This document shows positions 33,882 through 42,615 of a stretch of DNA of 64,000 nucleotides, one piece after another. This DNA comes from Choristoneura fumiferana (taxonomy: Eukaryota; Arthropoda; Insecta; Lepidoptera; Tortricidae), in NCBI RefSeq assembly GCF_025370935.1, contig NC_133479.1:19732314-19796313 (forward strand). The letters are read 5' to 3'. How positions within the stretch are numbered: position 1 is the stretch's first letter; each line of letters begins with the position of its first letter. The position numbers and the translations under genes were made by a program. The notes below the pieces were generated by a model. It had not been told where the DNA came from. It worked only from the letters and a program-made list of their open reading frames with translations, and searched no databases.

Positions 33882-34058
33882 CATCATCATCATCATCATG
33901 TCAGCCGAAAGACGTCCACTGCTGGACATAGGCTTCCTCCAAGGCTCTCCACTCAGACCGGTCTTGTGCTTTTCGCATCCACCGCGATCCCGCGATCTTA
34001 ACCAGGTCGTCGCTCCATCTTGTTGGAGGCCTACCGACAGGAAGTCTTCCGCTCGTCG
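33882..34058 (-). mobile_element. RTE-type LINE 3' end with target-site duplication
   Basis: The minus strand encodes STSGRLPVGRPPTRWSDDLV, then AGSRWMRKAQDRSEWRALEE and AYVQQWTSFG before the stop, followed by a CATCAT-type tail. The insertion is flanked by the perfect 11-bp repeat ACGTTTATATT (33871-33881 and 34059-34069). Heavily 5'-truncated, with an undamaged frame. Confidence 0.85.
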
Positions 34059-34069
34059 ACGTTTATATT

Positions 34070-34865
34070 GTAGATAAATTATCGAGGGCTTGAAAATGAA
34101 TATGTAGGTATATATTGTGTGTTTACATGCATTGTTTTGTATTTTCTCTTGGGTTTATCACCTATCAGCATGTAACGAGGTTGTTTTTGATTTCCTTAAC
34201 TATCAGGGGACATTCATTAAGTCAAATGAAGTTTGTAGATTTATCTGAGACACCAGTTGTTTAATTTTTACTGTTTAAAAGATGTTCAACAATTAAGATA
34301 ATTAATTACGCTCAGTGAAACAACGTAAAGGTTCTGTCAAAGGTCTAATTTATCACGATTTTTAAAATTATTTATCATCTATCACCTAAAGGAGGTGAAA
34401 ACAGTGAAGTTATTGACGTCTCTCTTATGTGTGCTGTCAATGTCACTCGTCAAGTTTGCGAAAGGACTGTGAGTGAGTGAGACTGTGTGTTTTAAATGTT
34501 GTTGTTTTGTACAGAAGAAAATGCTAGAAGGAAATTAAATACAACTGGTAACATTTCTAATAATATTTAGTTCTGCAGTTCAGACGAAACGATGTCAAAG
34601 CCGTTTTGTAAAATGTTTAAATGTGAACGTAGTTAATGAGAAACGATTGTTATAAATTGTTTTGGAGTTTCAGTTAAGTAGGTGCTGTCACTCTACAAAT
34701 AGGAAGCGATGTTTGTGTGACTGTTCGTGTCTCGGCTCGAGATCACAAGATTATGACCGCAGTTCCCGCTGAGTTAAACTCAACTGACAGACTTGAGAAA
34801 CCATGTCAAAGAAATGCATAGAAATAAAATTTAATATTTTCGGTTTTGTCGACGAATTCAACTTG
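34070..34865. other. no recognisable feature
   Basis: A short hydrophobic frame near 34404-34470 has no start codon in a good context and no supporting exon structure. Nothing else recognised. Confidence 0.35.
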
Positions 34866-35096
34866 TTTTTTTTTTATTCAACTGGATGGCAAACGAGCAA
34901 GTGGGTCTCCTGATGATAAGAGAACAATAGACACCTGCAATCCAGGAGGATTGCAGATAACCTAGAGGCCTAAGAATACCTCATGTAATTTCACCGGCTG
35001 TCTTACGCCGAAACACAACAGTGCAAGCACTGCTGTTTCAAGGATTAGCGAGCAAGATGGTGTAGCAATACCTTGCACAAGGTCCTACCACCTGCA
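34866..35096 (-). mobile_element. Family X retroposon 3' end, copy 3
   Basis: On the plus strand a T-rich start, then CAACTGGATGGCAAACGAGC, CACCGGCTGTCTTACGCCGA and finally CTTGCACAAGGTCCTACCAC. It extends further 5' than copies 1, 2 and 7, into the GGTAGGACCTTGTGCAAGG block shared with copies 4 and 6. Several internal deletions. Confidence 0.75.
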
Positions 35097-35435
35097 ATGC
35101 TTATGTTTTTTAACTGCATATCTATTGCTCGCGTTTTTGTATGTGAACAATTGGTTAATCGCTATTCTGCAGAATCTATCCGGGATAAGAATACGCCATA
35201 TTAATATACATAGGTTGTAAAATATCTCTATCGAAGTTTTACTCTTTTGTATATTTTTTTCGATTTTGTATTTTATTGTATTGTAAAATACTTTATTGTA
35301 CATAAAAACAAATTAAATATCAGATACAGACTAGTAAGATCTTCCCGTTAAGAATTACTTTACTTAAATTATTAAATAAAATATAAATATACATTGCTAC
35401 ATATTCACATTTTGAGAAATTTCGCTTTTTAGAGC
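35097..35435. other. no recognisable feature
   Basis: AT-rich. The 72-codon minus frame at 35085-35303 is lysine-rich without known motifs. Confidence 0.4.
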
Positions 35436-35504
35436 TTGGAGGCGGTTAAGGGGTAGAGCAGGCGCCAGAGCTGACGAAGAGCCGGATTCGATTCCCGGCT
35501 CCAA
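35436..35504 (+). other. tRNA-like sequence (SINE head or tRNA pseudogene)
   Basis: A 69-base stretch with TTGGAG pairing with CTCCAA at the ends, an A-box-like GGTTAAGGGGTAGAG and a B box GATTCGATTCC within a GCCGG/CCGGC arm. The anticodon arm is not convincing. Downstream is AT-rich with no recognisable SINE body. Unlike the other tRNA-like sequences here it stands alone. Confidence 0.5.
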
Positions 35505-35939
35505 CATTTATTTTCTAATTTTTCAATGTTTCTTGTTACAGTATATTTAAGTTAAATATAAAATATCTTCTATTTGTGAAAGAATAACAAACATACACAC
35601 AAAAAATAATCTAAACTCGCTAACCGCAATGACTCATCAATGATATAGTACAAAGATTTCTCCAGTTTTTTTAAAGTAAGTACCATATTCATAAACCGCG
35701 TACCCCTATCTGCGAAGTCCCCACGCCCCATTGCCTCGGGTCTGTATTATCGTGAACCTTCGTAAAAACGTCTGCATCGGATTTTTAGGCAACCCCTAAA
35801 TGCTTTACGATCTGCCACGATTGCACTTCGTCGGAATAATACATTGCGTACACTGCAAGTCAAATGCGGCGCGGTGAGAGTCTCCACCGCGCAATGAACA
35901 GAGAATTCTTTCTTCACACCGCGAAGTCGTAGCTGGGTT
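35505..35939. other. no recognisable feature
   Basis: No coding region or repeat recognised. Confidence 0.4.
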
Positions 35940-35947
35940 AGTATATT

Positions 35948-36339
35948 TTTTTTTTTTTTATGTAGCCTGTATTATGTCCCACTGCTGGGCAAAGGCCTCC
36001 CCTTTTCTCCGCCACTCTTCCCTGTCCTGGGCATGCACCTGCCAATCGAGTTGAAAAGCGCTCAGGTCGTCCCGCCATCTCCTCTTGGGTCTGCCTCTGC
36101 TCCTATGCCCATCCCTCGGATCCCATTCGGTTACGATCCGTGCCCATCGGTCCGGGTGCATGCGGCAGACCTGTCCGGCCCAGTCCCACTTCAGCTTGGC
36201 GGTCTTGACACCCACATATGTGATACGAGTTTTAGAGCGCACTATCGTGTTTCTGATTCGATCAGTTCTTCGAACACCCAGAATACTGCGCTCCATTGCT
36301 CGTTGGCAAACCTTGAGCCTGGACTTTTGAGCTTCATTC
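35948..36339 (-). mobile_element. RTE-type LINE ORF2 C-terminus
   Basis: The minus strand encodes RLKVCQRAMERSILGVRRTD, RIRN, LKWDWAGQV, GHRSRGRPKRRWRDDL and REEWRRKGEAFAQQW before the stop. Both edges carry the 8-bp repeat AGTATATT (35940-35947 and 36340-36347). A T-tract on the left indicates a poly-A tail, unlike the TGA-tailed copies, so this is a different RTE subfamily. 5'-truncated. Confidence 0.8.
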
Positions 36340-36347
36340 AGTATATT

Positions 36348-37007
36348 ATGAACTTGAAAATTTGTGGTTGGATTGACTTGAAACTTGTCACTGGTAGTGA
36401 CATCCTGGTAGTCCGGTCAGGAACGCCTCCACAGGACGGAACTCTTCAACGGTTAATGGCATCGACTTGAAATTTGGTATGCAAATGTAGTTTGGGTGAC
36501 AATACAAGTACAGTTAACAAAAAGCACGTAAGTCACGAAAAAAAAGGTTGTATCAAAAATGTTTTTTTACCAAAAATGTATTAAGTACTTAAATAATCAA
36601 TCTTTGAATTCCTAGATGATTCCTAGTGAGAAATTATACTTAACCACAGGTATAAAATAGACTTAATGATTATGAATCTAAAAACAAATCCCTATTTCCA
36701 TTGGTCACGCCTTGTCTTGAGAACGACTACCAATTTTATACTGTCTTTTTTTTAAGTTTTTCAAATAGGCACTCTGTAAAAAGTCATTACTAAAAAAATT
36801 AAAAAAGATGGGCAGAAAATTAAAAAAAAACTGAGAAAACTTAACGACTTCCTAAATTTTTCTAATGTATCTACCTAATGTTAAATTACATTTATTGCTA
36901 GGATTACAGACACGAATTTTGGCGAGGGTTTACAATGCGACGTGGGGATTCCCACGGAAATTTTTAGAGCGTCCAGGAATTTCGGATGAAATTTAATTTG
37001 ATTTGTT
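36348..37007. other. mostly unrecognised DNA
   Basis: GACAATACAAGTACAGTTAA (36499-36518) matches the terminal arm of the fold-back at 49056-49192. The rest is AT-rich without features. Confidence 0.4.
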
Positions 37008-37139
37008 TTTTTTTATTGATGGTTTGGAAGTCTGGAATCACACATAAGCCTATGTCTTTTTATTCCAATATGCCTGCGGGATCGGGATAAAATCCCAGAA
37101 TGGAATCCCAAAATTATGCAACGCTAAGTCGCGGGTGAA
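37008..37139 (+). mobile_element. Helitron relic
   Basis: GGAAGTCTGGAATCACACAT, ATGCCTGCGGGATCGGGATA and, near the end, AAGTCGCGGGTGAAG resemble the interior and the hairpin region of short lepidopteran Helitrons. The CTAGT end is missing, and the SINE at 37140 begins where it should be. Confidence 0.45.
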
Positions 37140-37430
37140 GCCGTGGTGGCCTGTGGTTTGACCTATGGCCTTTCACGACGATCGTGGGTTCAAACCCCTG
37201 CTTGCACCTCTAAGCACATGTGCGAAATTAGGTATATTTGAAATATACCACCAGCTTCAAGGTGATAAAAAACAGAGTGAGGAAACCTACACAAACCTAC
37301 GCAGTAATTCAACGGTATGTCTGAAGTTCCCAATCCGCACTGGGCCCGCGAGGGAACTACGGCCCAAGCCCTCTCATTAAGAGAGGAGGGCTGTGCCCAG
37401 CTGTGGGACGTATATAGGCTGAGATGATGA
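37140..37430 (+). mobile_element. tRNA-derived SINE with RTE-like tail, full length
   Basis: The head GCCGTGGTGGCCTGTGGTTT holds an A box with one base missing, and GTGGGTTCAAACCCC holds the B box. The body (CAACGGTATGTCTGAAGTTC, CCAATCCGCACTGGGCCCGC) leads to GGGACGTATATAGGCTGAGA and TGATGA. The tail is close to the RTE 3' end here (GTGGACGTCCTACGGCTGAG plus ATGATG), which suggests RTE machinery mobilises it. Non-coding, about 290 bp. Confidence 0.8.
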
Positions 37431-37539
37431 TTCTTGTTCGTGTAAAAATAAAAATAAAACCTCATGTACCTACCTCAATACTTAGTTATTGTAAACATTT
37501 CAGATTTTGAACATGAAACTACCGTGAGAATCACTCATA

Positions 37540-37726
37540 TTAAATGATATTGTGACGGACGGTGTATTTGGATATTGGTCGCGCGAGCAGAGCGGTGGCG
37601 CGTTGTGCGCGTGTTGCGGCAGCCGCCGAGTCGCGTGCTCCTGTGAAGAAGGGCTACGAAATAGCCCGAAACATGTCGAGCTGAACTCGATTTAAGACGT
37701 AAGTTATCCGTTACAATATCATTTAA
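37540..37726 (-). mobile_element. TTAA-ended non-autonomous element, complete copy
   Basis: Both ends read TTAAATGATATTG as inverted repeats (37540-37552, 37714-37726). TTAA at both edges is compatible with a piggyBac-like 4-bp duplication, but the usual CCC terminus is not seen. The interior contains GAAACATGTCGAGCTGAACT and GCGGCAGCCGCCGAGTCGCG. A truncated sibling lies at 6079-6229. Confidence 0.65.
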
Positions 37727-38016
37727 CATTTGAGATACACACGCCAATATAAATAGAATGTAAGTGCACTAAAATCGACGGCAAATTAATCGGTATTTAC
37801 GTTAACGGCGAAGGAACACCGCACTCTGCAAGAATACCGGAGTCGCATAGGAAACAGACATCGACGCGGTAATTGATTGGTGCAAGCCATGAGCGGTGCG
37901 ACGGAGTGAATAACAATGCAAATGTAGACTGAAAGCCCCAGTTCCGTAAAGGTTATCAACGTCATTATCAGCTGAAATGCTTCCGCTGTTGAACAACGAT
38001 TTTCTCCATCGAACGC

Positions 38017-38258
38017 GGGCCAATCAACTATTTTACCGACACTTTGGCCGTCTCCTGCGTTACCAAAATTGTCTCTGGCGTTAGCAAAAAATCGTACTTC
38101 CAACAAGATATTTCACGGTTTAATAGGTTGAACTTACGTAGGATGGCATGTTCATGTACACCATCTATTAAATTACAGAAAAAACATGTTCACTTACAAA
38201 AATCTGCAATTGTTTGAAAAATGTCGCGGACAGATTAGTGTCGGTTAAAAAAGTTGAT
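38017..38258. mobile_element. GGGCCAATC-family MITE, copy 2
   Basis: Starts GGGCCAATCAACTATTTTAC and aligns along its whole length, inverted, with 30347-30595. The last nine bases of its right terminus are lost (it ends AAAGTTGAT). Confidence 0.7.
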
Positions 38259-38279
38259 GTTTCACGTTGTACGCAACTT

Positions 38280-38340
38280 TCAAAATGTCGTCAGTCCACC
38301 TAGTGGGAGACCTGCCAACGCTTCGTCTTCAGATTCGGGT
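38280..38340 (-). mobile_element. short RTE fragment
   Basis: CAAAATGTCGTCAGTCCACC, then GGGAGACCTGCCAACGCTTC match 648-700 of the first RTE copy in the same orientation. It encodes part of the GRPPTRW region only. Confidence 0.55.
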
Positions 38341-39038
38341 CATAAACGTAGGATGAGGATTTGTTATTTTCTTTCTTTCTTTACGTGCTGAAGAGAATTA
38401 GTGTAAAGTTTTTACGGAAAATCGAACCCCGATTACCTTTAGTGAGCTCCCCATACATTAAGAGGCTGAATGAATGATGATGATGATGATGTCCTCCATG
38501 TCGTGTCCGACAAAGGCGAACCCTTAGAATTGTCTATTATGTGCCCGAATATGGCTGGCAAAGCCAAACTTAGTCTTAAAGGTCCTATTACAGGGCGCGC
38601 AATGTAATTGACCACTATCATTATACGTGTAAGTGTAGGAAGGTCTCGGCGGGTCGGGTCATTTACCACAAAAGTAGTGCTAAGACAAAATTGTAACATT
38701 TTACTATGGCACAATCGAATTGTAGCAGTAACTTTTGTGTTGGTGTTCCAAGCGATGCGTCTCAAAATTTGCAACAGCTGAATGAATAAGCTGTTACCTG
38801 TACCAGTGAACTGTAGGTACTTTTTATCAGAGGTTCAATCACGGATCAGTTTATGAATAAAAAAATTTAGTTTTTTTATATTCATGACGGAATCAAATGA
38901 TTTACAATATTGGAACAATTCTGAGAAGGAACTTTGCTCGTCTCAGCTCATTGTCCAGAGCGTAGAGTCACGTTTAAGGTCAGATTCGTGCTCTAAACCA
39001 GCTTTAAGTCTAATAAAACTATCGATTCCCCCACCGTT
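38341..39038. other. unrecognised DNA with a GATGAT run
   Basis: A GATGATGATGATGATG microsatellite at 38475-38490 next to TCCTCCATGTCGTGTCCGAC may be the tail of another LINE in minus orientation, but I found no second copy to confirm it. Confidence 0.35.
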
Positions 39039-39188
39039 GTACCATCAGCCAAATAAGTGGTCTATCAATTTTTAAACAAGTTCCTATCAAATGAATATGT
39101 TGCGTTACGTCTATTGGCATTATTGTTTTATGACGTGCAAACGATTATCAACTTTAAGGTGGTAGACCACATATTTGGCTGATGGTAC
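39039..39188. mobile_element. GTACCATCAGCC-family MITE
   Basis: Left end GTACCATCAGCCAAATAAGT and right end CATATTTGGCTGATGGTAC are inverted repeats of about 28 bp with two mismatches. 150 bp, non-coding. Confidence 0.7.
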
Positions 39189-39502
39189 CATTTCCGCTGC
39201 AGTCTCTCCTATGACCCACCACGAAGACACAGAAAGCACATCGTGCCCCATCATTGGGCCGTTACGGCGCCATCTTACCTGCGACACCCGGATCGACCGG
39301 CTCGTGCGAATGGGAATATTATCCGGGACGGTTATCCGGAACGTTTACCCGGCAGTTTAAGAGCCACCTGTTCCGATTGATTGGAACGTAGTGCCGTTTT
39401 ATTTGCAGTTATAGCGCTATGATAGTAATATTACCGAGTTTATGATTATTATGGGACTACTATTGTTTTGTCACAATGTGAGTGAATTATTTTTAGTTAT
39501 AA
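39189..39502. other. no recognisable feature
   Basis: No repeat family or gene recognised. Confidence 0.4.
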
Positions 39503-39852
39503 TCATGTCTCCGGTCTATGTACGTCATTGCTGGGCACAGGCCTCCTCTCAGAATGAGAGGGCTTGGGCTGTAGTTACCACGTGAGCTAGTACCTATTTT
39601 AAATTTAGGCCTCGTTTTAGAATGAGAGAGCTTGGGCCGTGGTTCCCGCGCGGGCCCACAGTGGGTTGAGAACTTCACACACACCATTGAATTGCTTCGC
39701 AGGCCTGTGCAGGTTTCCTCGCGATGTTTTCCTTCACCGTAAAGCTCGTGATAAATTTCAAATGTAATTTCGCACATGAATTTCGAAAAACTCAGAGGTG
39801 CGGCCGGGGTTTGAACCCACGAATACGTCAAACCACTAGGGCACCGCGGCTA
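39503..39852 (-). mobile_element. tRNA-derived SINE with internal duplication
   Basis: The plus strand starts at the tail (CGTCATTGCTGGGCACAGGC) and ends at the head (TTTGAACCCACGAATACGTC, CACTAGGGCACCGCGGC). The GAATGAGAGGGCTTGGGC segment (39551-39568) occurs again at about 39622-39640, with an intervening AT-rich piece, so the copy is longer than usual. Confidence 0.75.
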
Positions 39853-40205
39853 TTTTGACTTTGTTTCAATAATACGATAAGAACGACAATTCATCACGTA
39901 TAAATTGCTCAATTCATTTACGTGACATTTTTCTAAAAAATATTTCATACCAGCACCCAGTGTTTCTTCCCTCCACACACTAAATGCATTTACAAAGCCT
40001 CCAAGCGCCTCTATTTCTTCCGTAACATACATCTCCAAACACTTCTTGCCTGGTCGAGTGCCGGCATCAAAAATGCACAAACGCTGGCATGAAAGTTTAA
40101 CCGGCAAGTTACAGGTGGCCGGTAAACCTCGTAACGCGGCGGTACAATGTGCTTTTACCCGACTCTTACCGGACTCTTTTATTTTGTTCGTGAGAGTCGG
40201 TATTG

Positions 40206-40355
40206 TTTTAACCCCCGACGCAAGAGGGGTGTTATAAGTTTGACCGCTACGTGTTTCTGTCTGTCTGTGGCACCGGAGCTCTTAAACGGGTGGACCGATT
40301 TCAATGCTTTTTTTGAAAGCATGTTTTCTAGCGATGGTTCGTAGACTGTTTTATC
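40206..40355 (-). mobile_element. Family P repeat, copy 3
   Basis: TTTAACCCCCGACGCAAGAG, TTTCTGTCTGTCTGTGGCAC, GGAGCTCTTAAACGGGTGGA and CCGATTTCAATGC form the reverse complement of the terminal half of the family P repeat at 30040-30266. Confidence 0.65.
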
Positions 40356-40760
40356 TGACTAAACCTACCTACTCAAGATTGGTATCTGGGATATATATTG
40401 TTATTGTGTACCTATCTCTATTAGTGTTTTGTGTCGTATCGTCGGAAACTTAGTCTACTATCCATTGGTAAACGGATATAAACCTTATTTGCAACGCAAT
40501 AAGATCTACATGTGTATGACTGAGTCTCCGTTGGTACCTATACATATGTTGTGTTTATGTTTAGTTATGTATATAGTTAGTAAGCATCACTTTGCACAAG
40601 AATTTTTACAGTTTGGCGTACTGTAAATATATTGTTATGTATGTGCTAATATTAATAAATAATAAAAAAAATAGTCGAGGATTTTCCAACTTTTTTTTGG
40701 TTAGGTTAGTGTTATACGTGTTTGTGTTTAGAGCGTGTAGATTGATAGTGTATGAAAACT
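40356..40760. other. no recognisable feature
   Basis: An AT-rich stretch ending AATAATAAAAAAAATAG near 40670 may be a retroposon tail. No gene recognised. Confidence 0.35.
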
Positions 40761-40871
40761 AAGGTAAACCAATGCCCAATAGACGACACCCTGCTGTCAT
40801 CTCTATTGCAATGACATAACATTAAAGATGCCAACTACTGGGACAGTGGCGGGCACTCGTACGTTTACCTT
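40761..40871. mobile_element. AAGGTAAAC-family MITE, complete copy
   Basis: Begins AAGGTAAACCAATGCCCAAT and ends CTCGTACGTTTACCTT; the terminal nine bases are exact inverted repeats. Related pieces lie at 33647-33878 and 62073-62140. Confidence 0.65.
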
Positions 40872-41169
40872 ATATCTGGTGCAGCATTGCCCCTGTCTAG
40901 TCAAGCACAAGGCAAGTAATGATTAATAGCTGAAAATCATTTTTAGGGTTCCGTACCCAAAGGGTAAAAACGGAAACCCTTACTAAGACTTCACTGTCCG
41001 TCCGTCAGTCACCAGTCTGTATCTCATGAACCGTGACAGTAAGACAGTTGAATTTTCCACAGATTATGTATAACTGTGGCCGCTATAACAACAAACACTA
41101 AAAACATAATAAAATAAATATTTAAGGGGGGCCATACAACAAACTTAATTTTTATGCAGTTTTTGCTAA

Positions 41170-41342
41170 TCTATATAAATAAAAATGAATCGTAAAATGT
41201 GTTGCTAAGCGCAAAACTCGGGAACAACTGGTCCGATTTCGATAATTCCTTTTTTCTTGTGTTCGTTACTATCAGGAGAAGGTTTTTATGGAAGAAAATA
41301 CAGAAAAAATAAAACGGGGGCGAAGCCGCGGGCAATAGCTAG
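41170..41342 (+). mobile_element. short non-autonomous Helitron, 173 bp
   Basis: Starts TCTATATAAATAAAAATGAA after A and ends GGGGCGAAGCCGCGGGCAAT then AGCTAG before T. This gives the TC start, the 3' hairpin (GCGAAGCCGC region), the CTAG end and the A/T insertion site without duplication. Internal AACTGGTCCGATTTCGATAA is typical. No Rep/helicase. Confidence 0.85.
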
Positions 41343-41455
41343 TGTCTAATAATAATAATTCATTTATTTCGGGCCACTTGGCCCATACAATAAATACCTT
41401 ACAGACTAACATACATATTTATAATCAATAATATTTTAAACCTAATGAATGTTGT
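41343..41455 (-). mobile_element. probable LINE 3' tail
   Basis: AATAATAATAATTCATTTAT, then TTCGGGCCACTTGGCCCATA reads like a reversed LINE 3' terminus with an AAT tandem. Inserted in GGGTTCCG copy F next to the Helitron. Confidence 0.45.
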
Positions 41456-41637
41456 ATAGTTAGATGGTACGGTACAGTACGGTACGGTATGGAACCCTTC
41501 GTGCGCGAGTCCGACTCGCACTTGGCCGGTTTTTATCTTTTTTATTGTCATAATTTTTGTTTTAGGTATGTTATTTTGAATGCTTGCGTAGACTATCATA
41601 ATCTAATGTAATGTGTAAATGAGTCCAACGACTAAAA

Positions 41638-42216
41638 GGGCATTTCTATCTACCGTTGTACCCTGCGTTTATCTCTACGATTTCAACAAAATTTGATAGG
41701 TAGACTCAGTCCATGATTCCGAGCTGGAAAAACAGGGTCTCCAGATGTGTCCCCAAAATATTGTATGGACACATTTGTTACGAAAATATTGTTAAATTCG
41801 TAACAAAACGGACACATCCATACAATATTTTGGAAAAATTCGTAACACATCCATACCATCCATGTGTCCGTTTTGGAATATTTTGGGGACACATCTGGAG
41901 ACCCTGTTTTTCCAGCTCGGAATCATGGACTGAGTCTACCTACCAAATTTTGTTGAAATTGGAGAGATAAACTCAGGGTAGGTACAGTACGATTACTTGG
42001 AGTTAACACTTGACAGATGGGCGTGCCTCAGTCAATTTTCAACTTTGAGGTCATACAAATAAAAAAGTTTTTACATAATCTGTAAACGTGGGTAGCGGTA
42101 TACTAAAAATGGCTTTATTTGTATGACGTCAAAGTTGAAAATTGACTGAAGGCACGCCCATCTGTCAAGTGTTAACTCGAATTAACCAAACTGTACAACG
42201 GTAGATAGAAATGCCC
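41638..42216. mobile_element. composite palindromic element (outer TIR enclosing two fold-backs)
   Basis: The outer ends are perfect 24-bp inverted repeats (GGGCATTTCTATCTACCGTT outward). Just inside lies fold-back 1 with arms 41659-about 41763 and 41878-41980 (CTGGAAAAACAGGGTCTCCA / TGGAGACCCTGTTTTTCCAG). Next is fold-back 2 with arms about 42000-42066 and 42113-42179 (CTTGACAGATGGGCGTGCC / GGCACGCCCATCTGTCAAG). The loop of fold-back 1 holds several repeats of GGACACATCCATACAATA. Non-coding, 579 bp, class unknown. Confidence 0.75.
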
Positions 42217-42613
42217 AAAAATTAAATTATAAAAGTGATGTATCACGTAATGTGGGATGCTGTGGTAGGTAGTCCTGTTTAGTCATGAACCTCTAGAAAC
42301 AAAGGAGTCGATGAAAACAGGGCCCAGTTTACTCAATAAATTCCGGCATGCAGATTGGACGTCACACCCGGCCGGATCGGACGGTCGGCCGGTCGGACGG
42401 CGTGATTTAGCGGGGTCAATGAACCGGAAGGGTTGGGGCTGCGGTGTTTAAGCTTCACATGCCACTCTGACCCAGAAGTAGGCGTTCGGAAGCGATACGG
42501 AAACTGTTCCGGGTCAATATGTTGGAAATATTGTTCTTGCAAATTGAATTGGATCATACATGAGTTACCGCACCACGGTTCTACCGTGACGGGATATGAG
42601 AATGAGGTTATGC
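42217..42613. other. no recognisable feature
   Basis: A GC-rich CGGCCGGATCGGACGGTCGG stretch (about 42371-42390) stands out. No gene recognised. Confidence 0.4.
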
Positions 42614-42615
42614 TA

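Larger units (their letters stand above)
40941..41534 (+). mobile_element. GGGTTCCG-family element, copy F, divergent subfamily
   Basis: Begins TTTTTAGGGTTCCGTACCCA and ends TTCGTGCGCGAGTCCGACTC then GCACTTGGCCGGTTTTT. The 5' hairpin and the terminal CTTGGCCGG are shared with the other copies, but the interior differs (CACCAGTCTGTATCTCATGA). It contains a Helitron (41170-41342) and a LINE tail (41343-41455). Confidence 0.75.

Noticed and set aside
34404..34470. Signal-peptide-like hydrophobic exon followed by a possible splice donor (CTGTGAGTGAG)
   Set aside because: There is no ATG in a usable position upstream and no second exon; too weak to call.
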